Of a DNA stretch of 64,000 nucleotides, positions 11,197 to 22,950 are shown one piece after another. Numbering within the stretch: the stretch's first letter is position 1; every line of letters begins with the position of its first letter. Source of the stretch: Parasitella parasitica (lineage: Eukaryota > Mucoromycota > Mucoromycetes > Mucorales > Mucoraceae); assembly GCA_025201805.1 (NCBI GenBank), contig MU619283.1, forward strand, positions 9,692 through 73,691, read 5' to 3'. A program made the position numbers and the translations under genes. The notes beneath the pieces were generated by a model. The model saw only the letters and a list, made by a program, of their open reading frames with translations. It was not told the origin of the DNA and did no database searches.

Positions 11197-11712
11197 TTAG
11201 CAGGAGGATTCCAATGGTAAAAATAGATTTCCAAGTGGATGGTTGACATGGATACGGTCAGGAACGTACACATGTGTAGGGTATGACTCAGTTGAGGTAT
11301 AAGGGCTGCGACTAACATAGCGATTGAGTTGATTATCGACTGCGAATTCATGAGGTGCATCATCTGTGGATGTAACTTGACTTTCTTCGTCATCATCATC
11401 CTCATCATCATCATCGCAGTATCTGATTGTCGAATTTGCTAACACAGACATGATGTTGTCCACGCCCTTATCTGAGCGGCATTCATCGGATGCCACATGA
11501 GGTTGCTCTTGGGGCTTTTCGATGGATTTGAGCCAACTTTCAATGGAATCAAGATCCATGTCACCGTCATTTCGAATTATAGTAGCGGCAGCAAACCCAA
11601 TCATACAACGAGCGGTGGGGTCATTGTCAATGGTATGCTTGTATCTGTCAACAATCAAGTTGAATTTCTCGACAAAAGTGCAACTGTCAGTTTGTGGAAG
11701 AATAAAAGGCAT
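11197..11712 (-). CDS. Unknown acidic protein
   Basis: Single open frame of 171 aa from ATG 11712. I do not recognise the family. Residues 1-60 (CTFVEKFNLIVDRYKHTID ... CMIGFAAATIIRNDGDMDLD) look folded and mostly helical. The middle is a nearly pure Asp/Glu run (CDDDDEDDDDEESQ), and the C-terminal 60 residues are polar with SPYTSTESYPTHVYVPD. No signal peptide or membrane segment. The start lies 196 nt downstream of the choice-of-anchor-A stop on the same strand, so its promoter must be short; an upstream exon is possible because the 5' flank (TTG CTT TTC TTT CCC...) stays open. Confidence 0.5.
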   Translation of the reverse strand: MPFILPQTDSCTFVEKFNLIVDRYKHTIDNDPTARCMIGFAAATIIRNDGDMDLDSIESWLKSIEKPQEQPHVASDECRSDKGVDNIMSVLANSTIRYCDDDDEDDDDEESQVTSTDDAPHEFAVDNQLNRYVSRSPYTSTESYPTHVYVPDRIHVNHPLGNLFLPLESSC

Positions 11713-11907
11713 GAGATAGGTTTGGGGAAAGAAAAGCAAAGAAATCCTTGCGCCAATTCAGCTTGGTTTTTATATCATGAAATTATAGGATGTTACAAAA
11801 AAGGAATTTTCTTAGATATCCAATCAAAAAATATATGCAATCAGTCCTAGTTGAAAGAGAATATTGTAATTTATAAATGAAAGAGGGAAAAAGGAGGGCA
11901 ATACAGT

Positions 11908-13660
11908 TTAAAAGTGTTCCTCCTCTTCATCTTCATAGTAATAGTCAAATCTATGAGCAGGCTTCTTGTGGGGTTTCTGCCCTCCAAAGTCAAAGTCTTT
12001 GTCATGTTCATCAAGGTCGCCATCTTTTTCTTCCCATCCGTTCTTGTCTTCGTCGTCCTCGTACTCTTCTTTGTCGTCTTTATCGTCCCCGCCCTTGCCA
12101 CCTTTTTTGCCACTGTCCCATTGATGAATCCAGTGTTTAACCTTGTGTCTATGCCAAGGTTCTCTACCACCCGCAATAATCTCGGTTGTCGTAGCTATTG
12201 AACACTCGGATGTAGTATCTGTATCGGCAGTTGTCGCTTGATCTTAAACCAGCGTTAGTTTTAAATGATGCAAACAAAAAGGCAGTATATCGGCAAAACT
12301 CTACCTGCGGCTGTTGTTTCTTCTGTCACGTCTTGACGACGCACGAGCCTCTTTTTGGCTTCAGACTTGACACTTGGGGCACAACCTTTGAATTCCTGAC
12401 ATTTATCGTTTCCAGAAAACAGGTAATCTTTTATCTGTATGCCGCTACCATTAGATTCGTAGCTGTTAGCAATGATTTGACCACTGAACGAACCAGCGAA
12501 TGTGTCGATAATGTGAGCTGTAGTTTTGAGAGCCAGTTTTAAAATTCTAATTAAAATGCATAGTCATGAGGTGCTTACCTTGGGGCGCTAGAACCATGCC
12601 TGATAAAGATTCATGGGAGCTACGTTTCAATGTAAACTTTCCGTTTGGAACGTACACCCCTTGGTGGTTGACTGCATAGAAATTGTACAGGGTATTACAG
12701 GCATTTAAACCAGCACTGGGGTTCCTAGTTTTGATATCGAGTGTTTCCCCGTCCATAACAGGTATCTAGTATTGGATTCAGTACAACGAATTTCATTTTC
12801 AAATCATTTGCATGCATTTACGTTAAAAACAACCATCTTGTCATCGGGGAATACTTGACCCACAGGGCCAGTCCAAGTGCCATTGCCGAGCAACATTGCA
12901 TGGACATCAGATAAAGCTGCTGTTGGTACCTCACACACATGATCGCTTGCGCAGCTGAAATAGCTTTTGGCCTCGCAAGTAGCATGATTACAGACAACAG
13001 GCATACTAAACAGGTTAAATGGCTGTTTAATATCAAGCCCTTCGGCAACGATATTTATGATAACGCCCATTTTGTTGATATTCCAATTGGGAAGCATGCT
13101 AGCAATATGTTGAGACATGCCCATTGCGTTCATACGGGTTTTGCCAAAATCAAATTCGGTGGCAGTTTCTTTAACAGAACACTCTTTGAGAGTTGTCACA
13201 ATGTTGTCTTTCCTTGGCACATTAGCAAACCCGTTGACTCGAATAGTAGAGTTATGACTATCTCCCTTGAGAATAAGGCCATGGTGTCCGAAAACAGAAT
13301 CTGTTTCTTCTGCACAAGTTGCTTGGTTCCTTTGGTTAATAACTGCATTGTCTCCCATAAAGGATCCTCCAATGGCCAACGGTCCCTGAGAGCCGCCATT
13401 TTTGCCAGATTGGAAATCGCCAAAAAAGACACCATTGAATTTGGTCAACTAAATGGTTATTATTACGCAAATAAATGTCATTATAAGATAACACAGAGTA
13501 GGGTTCTATTACTTACCATCTGCCCTTCTGTTGACAGAGAAGTCAATAAACTACACACATCCTCAACTGTTGCCTCGGCCGATTGGTTTGTAGGAGCAGC
13601 ATTTGCGCTCAAAGCGCACGCTGACAAAAGCAGCGACAAATTCATAAATCTATTCTTCAT
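11908..13660 (-). CDS. Secreted choice-of-anchor A domain protein with charged tail
   Basis: Five exons: 13660-13517, 13448-12822, 12765-12579, 12517-12305, 12242-11908; 501 aa. Residues 1-22 form a signal peptide (MKNRFMNLSLLLSACALSANA). Residues about 50-320 match the choice-of-anchor A fold: FNGVFFGDF, then GPLAIGGSF near the start, and near the end SGMVLAPQAHIIDTFAGSF followed by GQIIANSY. This beta-helical domain occurs in bacterial surface proteins and in some fungal wall or spore proteins. Several Cys pairs suggest disulfides (for example CNHATCEAKSYFSCASDHVC). The last 110 residues are low-complexity: His/Lys-rich (WHRHKVKHWIHQW), Gly/Lys, then Asp/Glu/Lys runs ending DYYYEDEEEEHF. 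No GPI signal is seen. It may be wall-bound or metal-binding, but that is inference. Confidence 0.8.
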
Positions 13661-14960
13661 TATTGCGCCCAAGGATTGCTACGAGAAGGATAAAAAAGAA
13701 GTGAAGAATGTTTGAAGCACTTTAACTTTATACGCTACACATATCATTTTTTGAAATTTTGTTTATTCGAATTATACAAAAATGTCATATGTTTTTAGCA
13801 TTCCAGGCTCGTTTCACAATAATGTTCCTGACACCGTATAATTAATGCTTTGGATATTTTCTCTGGATTACATGTAGCTATTATATCACCACACGATTAA
13901 TTCAAATGTAAAAACCCATGACACAAATTTGGATCATATCAGCCAGGTATACATAAAACGATGGTGCAAATAGCAATGTCCTTTCAATACATACTACATA
14001 ACATGACATCAGAATTTCTATACATTGTTCACAAGTTATGTTTACACAACATTAGTTATTTCAAGTATAGCGCATTTTAATCGTTTGTACTTTGATCCAC
14101 GAGAGATCTTTTTAAATTTGCTGTTGAGGTGTACTCAATGATCGAGCATTGTTTAAATGTTATAAATTACAGGCACTTTGAGCTCAGAAGGCTTAAAGTC
14201 AGCACATTTTGATTAATTTTGAAAATATATGCTAAATGCCCAGAGTCTCCAAACCCTATTTCAAAGCCTTAGAACAATAGTTGATGCCCTAATTTGTGGA
14301 TTTATTAATCTTTCTTCGATTGTCAATGTCACTTTGAAGAGTCATTACGCAGGAAAAAGGAACTACATCAAAAAGCTGCAAATGATGGAATCTCTAGATC
14401 ATGCGAATAATAGTAGTACGCAATTAGTAGATTGAGATATTAACAATCAAGGTGTAAAAGATGTATCTTCTAAGGCTCTGCTGACAGTTGATTGAAACCC
14501 CTGGTGTGTATTAACTGTTGTAGGGCAGCTCAAAAATGTTTGAAGACATTCCATATATCTACTTCATGTAGACAACCAACTATCCGATGTTTGGTACAAG
14601 TTCTTGGCAAGACACACATTTGCCATTCTCTGTTTTTTATAAGATTCTTGAAGAGAGCAGCTCTGCTGGAGCACTGTTATGGACCATACAATACTATATA
14701 TTTCTCGCGTGTGTTTGGACTCTAATATTGCTTCCATTTTAATTCTACTTTTAAAGTTGTTGAATTGGCATCCAATATTCAAGTTCTCCGTTTCGCTAAA
14801 ATTAACCCGTTCATATTGTTACAAAAGTTTGCAAATTCAGAAGCCCATCAACACTTTTTGCCTCCACAAAACACTTCGGCTGGATACTGCGTCCCCACCC
14901 TCTCCTAATCTCTGTCAAAGTTAGCTGTATATATTAAGCTGTTGGATTTTCTATCTAATG
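13661..14960. other. Divergent intergenic region
   Basis: About 1.3 kb between the anchor-A gene (-) and the Gly/His-rich gene (+). AT-rich. Small open frames at 14229-14435 and 14492-14725 on + look random. No RNA gene seen. Confidence 0.5.
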
Positions 14961-15048
14961 GCGCGCAGACACGGAGTGAGAAAGAGTCGCCACTACACCG
15001 GGCGCGCTGACACGGAGTGAGAAAGAATCGCCACTGAACCGGGCGCGC
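14961..15048 (+). repeat. 41-bp GC-rich direct repeat upstream of 15157 gene
   Basis: GCGCGC blocks start at 14961, 15002 and 15043, an exact 41-bp period. The two full units share ACACGGAGTGAGAAAGA, then G/A, then TCGCCACT, and differ at only a few bases; a third unit is truncated to its GCGCGC head. They stand out against AT-rich flanks and sit about 45-130 nt before a TATA box, so they could be regulator-binding sites. Confidence 0.85.
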
Positions 15049-15092
15049 AACCTCGGAAAAAGAACATATTGGCATGAATAAATCAAAAAAAG

Positions 15093-15100
15093 TATATAAA
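15093..15100 (+). promoter_or_regulatory. TATA box of the Gly/His-rich gene
   Basis: TATATAAA, 57-64 nt upstream of the ATG at 15157 and just after the 41-bp repeat. The spacing makes the ATG at 15106 (6 nt further) too close to be used. Confidence 0.6.
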
Positions 15101-15156
15101 CTAGAATGAGGTACGTCAATTATCTCAAGATAAAAATCTTATTATTCACTAAAAAA

Positions 15157-16329
15157 ATGTCTACTTTTGCTGCTACTACTGCTGCTACCTCTAGAACAAT
15201 CAATGTGATTGTTTCCCTTAATGATGAGAATGAACCTATCGAATTCAAATTTCTTTTTGAGAAATTCAATTGGGATACTCTTGTGTCATTGATTCACTCT
15301 TGTTCGACTTTTGAGCCGCCTGTTGTTCTCTATTATAAGCTTACTTTTGATGGTGCAGTTAAAGCCCTGGAAAGCCAGGAGCATTTGGCTCAACTTTTGA
15401 CTGTTTTGCAATCTCCAACTACTTTGTATTTCTATGGTAACCAGGACCGACTTACTTTTCCCGTAGTCATGTCATCAGCTGCTGCCTTTGCTCGTCTTGG
15501 GTTTTTGGTAGAGCAAAATAAGCAAGTAGTGCGGTCTAGTCGTCGTATTGCTAGGTGGATTGGCATTTTAGCTTCTATGATGTCCACTTTGGATAAATCC
15601 TTCGAACATGAATTCCAAGTACTTGAAAGAATGATACAAAGGAAATCTGTCAAACTTCAAACTCGTAAAAATCCTGGAAATAAGCTTGTTGAAACTGATG
15701 ATGTTATCTCTGCTGGTGAAGATGAAGACTTTGCTGAGGCACCCGAAGTCATTGACTTGGATGCTCGTCTTGAAGATCTTGATATAGGTGATCATGCTAA
15801 TGGCCAAAGAAAACGTGGTGGTTGTGGTCATAACTTTGGTGGCCGTTGTGCTTTTGGTGGCTGTGGTACTTTTAATAGACGTCCTTATCCTTATGAATTC
15901 TTTGAAGGGTTTCTTGGCGGTCTGAATGGCTCTGATGAAGAGGCTCGTCGTAAATTTGCTTGGGCTGCAGGTGGTCGTTATCATCATGGCAAACCTCATC
16001 CACATAGCGCTCCTATTAATTCGGATGAAGAGTCTTTTGGCGGCCGTGGCGGCCGTGGGTTCGGCAAATTTGGCGGTAGACAACATCGTCATCATGGTAG
16101 ATCTCATCCTTTTGCTGGTCTTGGTCCTCGCCCTTTTGGCGTCCCTTCTGATAGTGAAGAGGAATTCTTTGGCCATCATCATGGTAAGCATTTTGGAGGC
16201 CGTGGTGGCCGTGGTGGCCGTGGATTTGGTCCTAATAGACCTCCCCCTGCCTTTGGTGGCGATGAAGAATTATTTGGTGGTCGTGGATTCGGTAAACATG
16301 GCAGACACGGTAGATTTCACTGGGAGTGA
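15157..16329 (+). CDS. Gly/His/RGG-rich protein with PB1-like N-terminus
   Basis: Single exon, 390 aa from ATG 15157 (the in-frame ATG at 15106 lies next to the TATA box). Residues 10-95 look like a compact alpha/beta domain (INVIVSLNDENEPIEFKFLF...FNWDTLVSLI...LYYKLTFDGAVKALE...LYFYG) that resembles PB1/ubiquitin-like folds in pattern only. Residues 110-170 are helical. From about 215 on it is Gly/His/Arg-rich with RGG boxes and spaced acidic units: GSDEEARRKFA, NSDEESFGGRGG, SDSEEEFFGHHHG, GDEELFGGRG. RGG plus charge blocks is typical of RNA-binding or condensate-forming proteins. Function is unknown; the TATA box and lack of introns suggest regulated, strong expression. Confidence 0.65.
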   Translation: MSTFAATTAATSRTINVIVSLNDENEPIEFKFLFEKFNWDTLVSLIHSCSTFEPPVVLYYKLTFDGAVKALESQEHLAQLLTVLQSPTTLYFYGNQDRLTFPVVMSSAAAFARLGFLVEQNKQVVRSSRRIARWIGILASMMSTLDKSFEHEFQVLERMIQRKSVKLQTRKNPGNKLVETDDVISAGEDEDFAEAPEVIDLDARLEDLDIGDHANGQRKRGGCGHNFGGRCAFGGCGTFNRRPYPYEFFEGFLGGLNGSDEEARRKFAWAAGGRYHHGKPHPHSAPINSDEESFGGRGGRGFGKFGGRQHRHHGRSHPFAGLGPRPFGVPSDSEEEFFGHHHGKHFGGRGGRGGRGFGPNRPPPAFGGDEELFGGRGFGKHGRHGRFHWE

Positions 16330-16800
16330 TTGGAGATGTCCGTTTTATTTAGTTTAACCCATAATTAATTACATTTAAATAAATAAGAGGTGTCCTATTA
16401 TTATTTTTTTTTGGTTTTTTTGTTTTTGTTTAAAGTTAAATACATCATAATTTAGTAAAAGTACAATAAAACAAATTAGATCAGTTGGCAATGAGAATCG
16501 TATACATATATTATTTGGATATAAAGTGACACAAAGCGGTATAGCTCAGTGTACCGTATCCAAGCGAATATTTGACGTGGTCAGTATGTTGGAAACTTGG
16601 GTGCCAATCACTAGTTTGACGTCGAAGACTTACAGGTTATACATTGGGGTACATGATATTAATGGGAGGCAGTATTGATGTAGCTTTTGCAGTATCCTTC
16701 TCTTTTCCAAATGTCTCACAGTGTGCATCGACCTGCTTGGTTCTTCCATAAGCTTTTACAGCATTGGCCATGATAGCTTGGCTATTGCGAGTGTCATGCA
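16330..16800. other. Intergenic region
   Basis: 3' flank of the Gly/His-rich gene, with an AATAAA-like signal near 16376 and a T-rich run at 16402-16432. On the - strand, 16636-16802 holds a 54-codon open frame (MHDTRNSQAIMANAVKAYG...) directly behind the gene model at 16801-17219; it may be a former C-terminal part. Confidence 0.4.
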
Positions 16801-17219
16801 TTATGGCGTCAACACCTTAGCAGTAAAATACCTAACTTGTGGATAGAATTCCCAGGCATTATTCAGTATTTTGACGTTTTGCTCTGTGCAATGTTTGTTA
16901 AACATGGCCAGTGGCTTTAGCTGAAGGGAACCCACAATGTACAAGGGCTTTTTTCGGTCTTTTGGATGGCTGTCTGTTATTTGGCAGACATTGATGACCG
17001 CTTCATCAAAGTTCCGTTTCCGTGGTGTTGAAATTTCTATAGGTTTGACATCGAGATTACCAGGTTGCAGCGAAGGCAGTATATCCTAGGCATTGGTTCA
17101 TGATTTGTCATTGGATCTTCTGGTTCCAAAAAAAAATGGCATGCTTCTTTTGATAGAACTACTGTATTAAGGATAGATTGGGTTTCCATTTTTTTAAAGC
17201 TTTGAGAAAAAGGTGTCAT
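16801..17219 (-). CDS. Possible small two-exon gene or gene remnant
   Basis: Exons 17219-17163 and 17085-16801 around a 77-nt GT-AG intron give an unbroken 113-aa frame (MTPFSQSFKKMETQSILNT, then DILPSLQPGNLDVKPIEIS, then KPLYIVGSLQLKPLAMFNKH). I do not recognise it. Without the intron the frame is blocked by a TAG at the proposed acceptor, so it could equally be a decayed copy of a longer gene that continues in another frame to about 16636. No neighbours suggest a role. Confidence 0.3.
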
Positions 17220-17482
17220 TAATTTTGGCCCCTTTTTTTGTAAAATAAATTGTTTTCAGTTTCTTGTTTAGATGTTATTTGCGACTTTTACTTTCTGGAC
17301 TGACCCCATATAGTGTTTCTTTGAAACCTAGTAAAACGGAACGGGAGAATCCGGTTAAGAGTTGTTATTATTCACCAAGTCTCAGTCATGGCTCCCCTTT
17401 TCTCTGCCGATTATAATATAAATGAGTTCAAACAAAAAATAATTTTATTTCTCTTTTTGTCAACATAAATTCATATTTCATC

Positions 17483-18028
17483 ATGGCATCTATATCTTCA
17501 AAGTCTGCTAATCCATTTATTTGGCAAAATCAATGGAATTACCAGATTGAAGATAGTTATTTACCTAAATTTTACGAACAAGATGTGTATCAATCTCAAT
17601 TTACAACATTCCGATCAGTATCACCCAAGATTTACAGCAAACAAAAGGCTGATTATTTTAATGCGATTGATGATGAATTGGAAATGACAGATACTGAAGA
17701 CTCCTTGTACGAAGCTACGCTAATGAATGCTAATTTCCTATCATCTTGTCCGTCGCCCTCTTCTTCTGCCCCTCTCCAAGAAGTAAAGTCGAGCGGTTCC
17801 CTCAGCCGTCTTCGACAAATTCTCGGTCATATCCATCCAAATTATGTCTCTGAATCATTATCGTTACTCGAGGTTATCCCAATGCCTTCTACACGCTCTC
17901 AATTCTCTGCAGCTACGTCTTCGTCTTTGCTTCAGCAGCAACAAAAGCAACAGATTATTACGAGAGTAATATCTATTGCTGATCCTTGCGACCCGAAAGG
18001 AAAGGGAAAAACTAAGTCTGGCCTGTAA
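17483..18028 (+). CDS. Unknown lineage-specific protein
   Basis: Single exon, 181 aa. A TATAATATAAAT element lies about 65 nt upstream and the ATG follows an A/T-rich leader, so it looks like a real transcription unit. The N-terminal half is aromatic and hydrophilic (SANPFIWQNQWNYQIEDSYL...FNAIDDELEMTDTEDSLYE); the middle is Ser/Pro-rich; a QQQQKQQ run and basic tail GKGKTKSGL end the protein. No signal peptide or membrane segment. I know no family for it. Confidence 0.55.
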   Translation: MASISSKSANPFIWQNQWNYQIEDSYLPKFYEQDVYQSQFTTFRSVSPKIYSKQKADYFNAIDDELEMTDTEDSLYEATLMNANFLSSCPSPSSSAPLQEVKSSGSLSRLRQILGHIHPNYVSESLSLLEVIPMPSTRSQFSAATSSSLLQQQQKQQIITRVISIADPCDPKGKGKTKSGL

Positions 18029-18920
18029 TTGCTACTTTAATAAGTAATACGGTTAATAATTCAATATACCCTATGAATAAATTGTTTTGTCAATTATCAG
18101 TCTTCGAATCAGCCCGGCGCAATGCCGAATGTCAATTTCGTCTACAATGCTGAGCGAAACGCAGTAAAGAGTAATGTGAAATACGAAAATTTAAAAGTAG
18201 GATGAAAGGATGCGGTCCGCCAACTTTTCAGTCGTAATCTTTGTTATCGGAATCCTTGATTCACAGGATATCAAGGGTTTTATACGTAATCTGTCTGTAC
18301 GTTTATCGAGCCTTTGTCATACATTAGATTATCATGCGCATAGAGCAGCCCTTACTTTGATCTATGTGCTTGTCTATTGTTTCCATTTTGTGTGATTTTC
18401 TATTTGACTATTGTATGTCTATTGAACCTTGCTATCTTTTGATTTAAAGCTATTTAAATGGGAATTTTCATGGGAGATGGCATTTCAGTTTATGAAGGGG
18501 AAATAACATCTATGTCTAGGCAGCCCCCCCCCCATCAGCCATAAAGGTAGATATTAATGACTGCCATTTTTGCGGTATCATCTCGCTTTTTAAATGATTT
18601 TAGAGATGTTATCAAATTCATACATATGCTAGTAGTAATGAAGATCTTTGACTAAATTGCAATATGTTGATCGACTCTGCTCCCATTGAGCGAAAAAAAG
18701 CCTTTCTTGATTAAAATTATGTTTTGATGGCTCTATTGACAACTGTTATGTTCGCTTAACTACAATGGTTCACTATCTGTTGAGCATCAGCTATAAAGAT
18801 CTCGCTAAAGAGATCCAATCAGTGCGAATACAATTGGGGTGACATCATCATCAACCGCATGTTAGAAAATGGAGGGTTGGCAGCAAAATAACGAATCTCC
18901 ACATTTTCGATCCTTACAAT
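18029..18920. other. Intergenic region
   Basis: Between two + strand genes. Contains a C9 run at 18525-18533. Open frame 18210-18395 shows no recognisable content. Nothing else seen. Confidence 0.5.
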
Positions 18921-19497
18921 ATGTTCACTAAAATTCTTGCTCGCTCAACTCGACTTGCTCGCCCAAGCTTTGTGCACCGTGGTGGCCATGGAACTCCCTC
19001 TTACAATGAACCTGGAGGGTATCTTTTTAATGAAAAGGTAAATCATACAGCGAAGAAACTATCATATCAACAACGGCCCGAATTTCTATCATTGAACGTA
19101 CCTTGATATTACAAACGATATCGTTATACTTGATTGTTGAAAACGTCAATTCATTATCGAAATTCGTGTGTTTCGGATGGAGGTGGATATAATCAGGGCT
19201 ATTGTTGATATTTGAAAGTCGATTTTTAATTTTCTCAATACCACTAACCACTAACATTAGGTCCGTGTTAAAGAAGATTGGGAGAGCATCTACTATTATG
19301 GTATGGGCGGTGGCTTCCTTGCAATGGCAGTTGCTTTATATTACAAGCCTGATACAAGGTATAGATGAAGTCATGCGCAAATAAACCCTATATTAATTCG
19401 ACACTATTCCTGTAGTGTTGTTACTTGGGCCAAGAAAGAAGCTGAAAAGTCATTAAAAGAGAAGGGTGTCAATCTTGAATACACAAAGACAGCATAG
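18921..19497 (+). CDS. NDUFB11: NADH:ubiquinone oxidoreductase ESSS subunit (NDUFB11)
   Basis: Accessory membrane-arm subunit of mitochondrial complex I. Exons 18921-19037, 19261-19358, 19416-19497; 98 aa. The basic presequence MFTKILARSTRLARPSFVHR is followed by the conserved YNEPGGYLFNEK, then KEDWESIYYYGMGGGFLAMA (start of the single membrane helix), ALYYKPDTS and the amphipathic tail TWAKKEAEKSL. Between NEK and the K-E-D-W-E block family members usually have a short Pro-rich link (PLPPGxKR-like); here the direct junction NEK-VRVKEDW lacks it. Intron 1 is unusually long for the window (223 nt), so a micro-exon may be hidden there. Confidence 0.85.
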
Positions 19498-19647
19498 ATC
19501 TTTTGTCTTAAACAACAATTTAAAATTAAAGAGAAAAGTTAGGAAATTTGTATAAATAAGATTTTTTCTTTCTTCTCCTCTTTTTTCTTTTCTTAGCCGC
19601 AGTTTTTTTTCTGTACATCCAACACGAAATAAACTATACTGTACAAT

Positions 19648-20061
19648 ATGTATGAAACTGAAGCAGAGTATGTAAAGTTGGTCAGTAGCGACGGCTTCGA
19701 GTTTGTTATTCATCGTGAAGCAGCTATTCGCTCTGGAACAATAAAAAACATGCTCTGTGGACCAGGTATGTGAAGAACTAGATGCAAGATAACAGTTGTT
19801 GAAGGTCAATTTAGTTCAATTCAGAGAGTCTGTAGATAACGAAATCACATTTAGGGATATCAAGTAACTTTGTTGAATCCCAAAATGATAAAATCCCTGT
19901 TGTTAATCAGAAAATGTAGAGCCTCCATACTTGAAATCGTTTGCAGATACCTTTATTACAAATGGCAGTACGAAGGGTCGACTACTGAAATACCAGAATT
20001 CAAAGTTGATCCTGAAGTTGTATTAGAAACATTGATGACCGCAGATTTTCTTGAATGTTAA
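19648..20061 (+). CDS. ELC1: Elongin C
   Basis: Exons 19648-19765, 19815-19863, 19920-20061; 102 aa. Small SKP1/BTB-fold adaptor of cullin-type E3 ligases and of the elongin complex. Hallmarks: [30 protein letters not shown], the insert NEITFRDIK, then [19 protein letters not shown] and the C-terminal MTADFLEC, close to the animal terminus MAANFLDC. The first junction reads GP-V-QFRES where the family has GPGQF. The start is just 150 nt downstream of the NDUFB11 stop on the same strand; its 3' end converges with DLD 276 nt away. Confidence 0.93.
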
Positions 20062-20337
20062 CAATACTCGGTAATATATGCAAAGCTAAGCGTGGTAAAG
20101 CTCTTTTTAGATCTATGCAGCTAGTCTTAAATAGAATCGATTTCTTTTTGTCATCAAACGATAATACACCAAGTTTCATCACGGATTCAACGATTTTGAA
20201 TAAAAATAAAATATTACTTCCATGTACATCAGCACATCATAGCTGTTAAATATTGCCAAACAATCAAAGTAGTAGTAGTAAATAGTTTGAATTGTTATTT
20301 TTTTATATACGTGGAAAACAGTGCTAGATTTTATAAA

Positions 20338-22149
<1,812 letters not shown>

Positions 22150-22681
22150 TTGCAAAGTTTAAAAGATAAAGGAAAAAAGAGGGTGTGAACGAGTCAATTA
22201 AACATTTTCTTAAATTAGCCCGCGCTTTCTAAGCGTCGTTGTTTTAATCAATTTCACAATTATTTCAGGAGACTGGTTTAATGATTCAGTTATAGCTTAT
22301 CCTGTTGCATAGCACATTCGAAATCTGGAAGTCAACACAATGAGGCTGATAGTATCTATTCAACAAGAACGTAGGGTTTAAAACAGTGATTCGATTCGCA
22401 TTTATGTTGATTGTGCGTTTATTATGCTACTTAATCTGGGTGTGTTCTTTTAGTATGGCCCTGTCTTTCACATGGACAGAATTGTTGCATTTATAGAATA
22501 CAACGGGCTGTTACCATTATTTTACATTCGTCGTCATGGCAGTCATATCATAGCAGCTGTTCCTGAATCGGATACCGTGCATACAAGAAAAAGCTTGATA
22601 TTTTTTAGTGTATAGCCGAGGCTTAAATAACATATACCATGAGAATTAGCATACTACGAAAAAATAAATGGGCGATTTCAG
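22150..22681. other. Intergenic region
   Basis: Upstream of DLD, up to the left arm of the transposon inverted repeat. No gene seen; it presumably contains the DLD promoter. Confidence 0.5.
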
Positions 22682-22950
22682 AAAATCAAATGTTGGTTAT
22701 CAAAAGATAAATGGCGCTAGCTGAAAAATAATTGGCAGTTTCTTCAGATTGTTATTTACGTATAATTGAGTGTTTATTGAAGAGGCTACATAGAATTTAC
22801 GATTCAACGTTTAAAGTGCCTACAAAGGCCATAAATATCACTAAGGCGTCAATTCTTTGCCTCACTTTTCCTTGTACAAGAGTCCAAAACTGCTCAATCG
22901 GGTTCAACTCTGGCGAATAAGGGGGAGGGGGCAAATACGTCCCTCTGTAA
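22682..22950 (-). mobile_element. Left arm: 3' end of a Tc1/IS630-like transposon (inverted copy)
   Basis: Reverse complement of 27093-27361 over all 269 positions, with no mismatch or gap that I could find. On the - strand it encodes the transposase piece GTYLPPPPYSPELNPIEQFW, carrying the S-P-x-L-N-P-I-E block with the last catalytic acidic residue, plus the element's 3' untranslated end. The rest of the transposase is missing here, so this is a solo end. Outside the match the flanks differ (TTCAG versus GCCAAG) and no target duplication is evident. Confidence 0.85.

Noticed and set aside
12939-13715. 258-codon open frame on + strand
   Set aside because: Shadow of the choice-of-anchor A coding exons on the - strand, which have signal peptide, introns and family motifs.
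14961-15048. CRISPR-like or tRNA-related repeat
   Set aside because: Only two full units with no variable spacers, in a eukaryote, directly before a TATA box; no cloverleaf forms.
15568-16357. Overlapping long frames on both strands inside the Gly/His-rich gene
   Set aside because: Repetitive GGT/CGT/CAT codons of the real gene keep other frames open; their translations (poly-Met/Thr or poly-Val/Leu) are artefacts.
22732-22920. Independent small gene MAVSSDCYLRI...
   Set aside because: The same 62 codons appear in 27123-27311 on the opposite strand; they are the reverse side of the transposase 3' end and not a gene.
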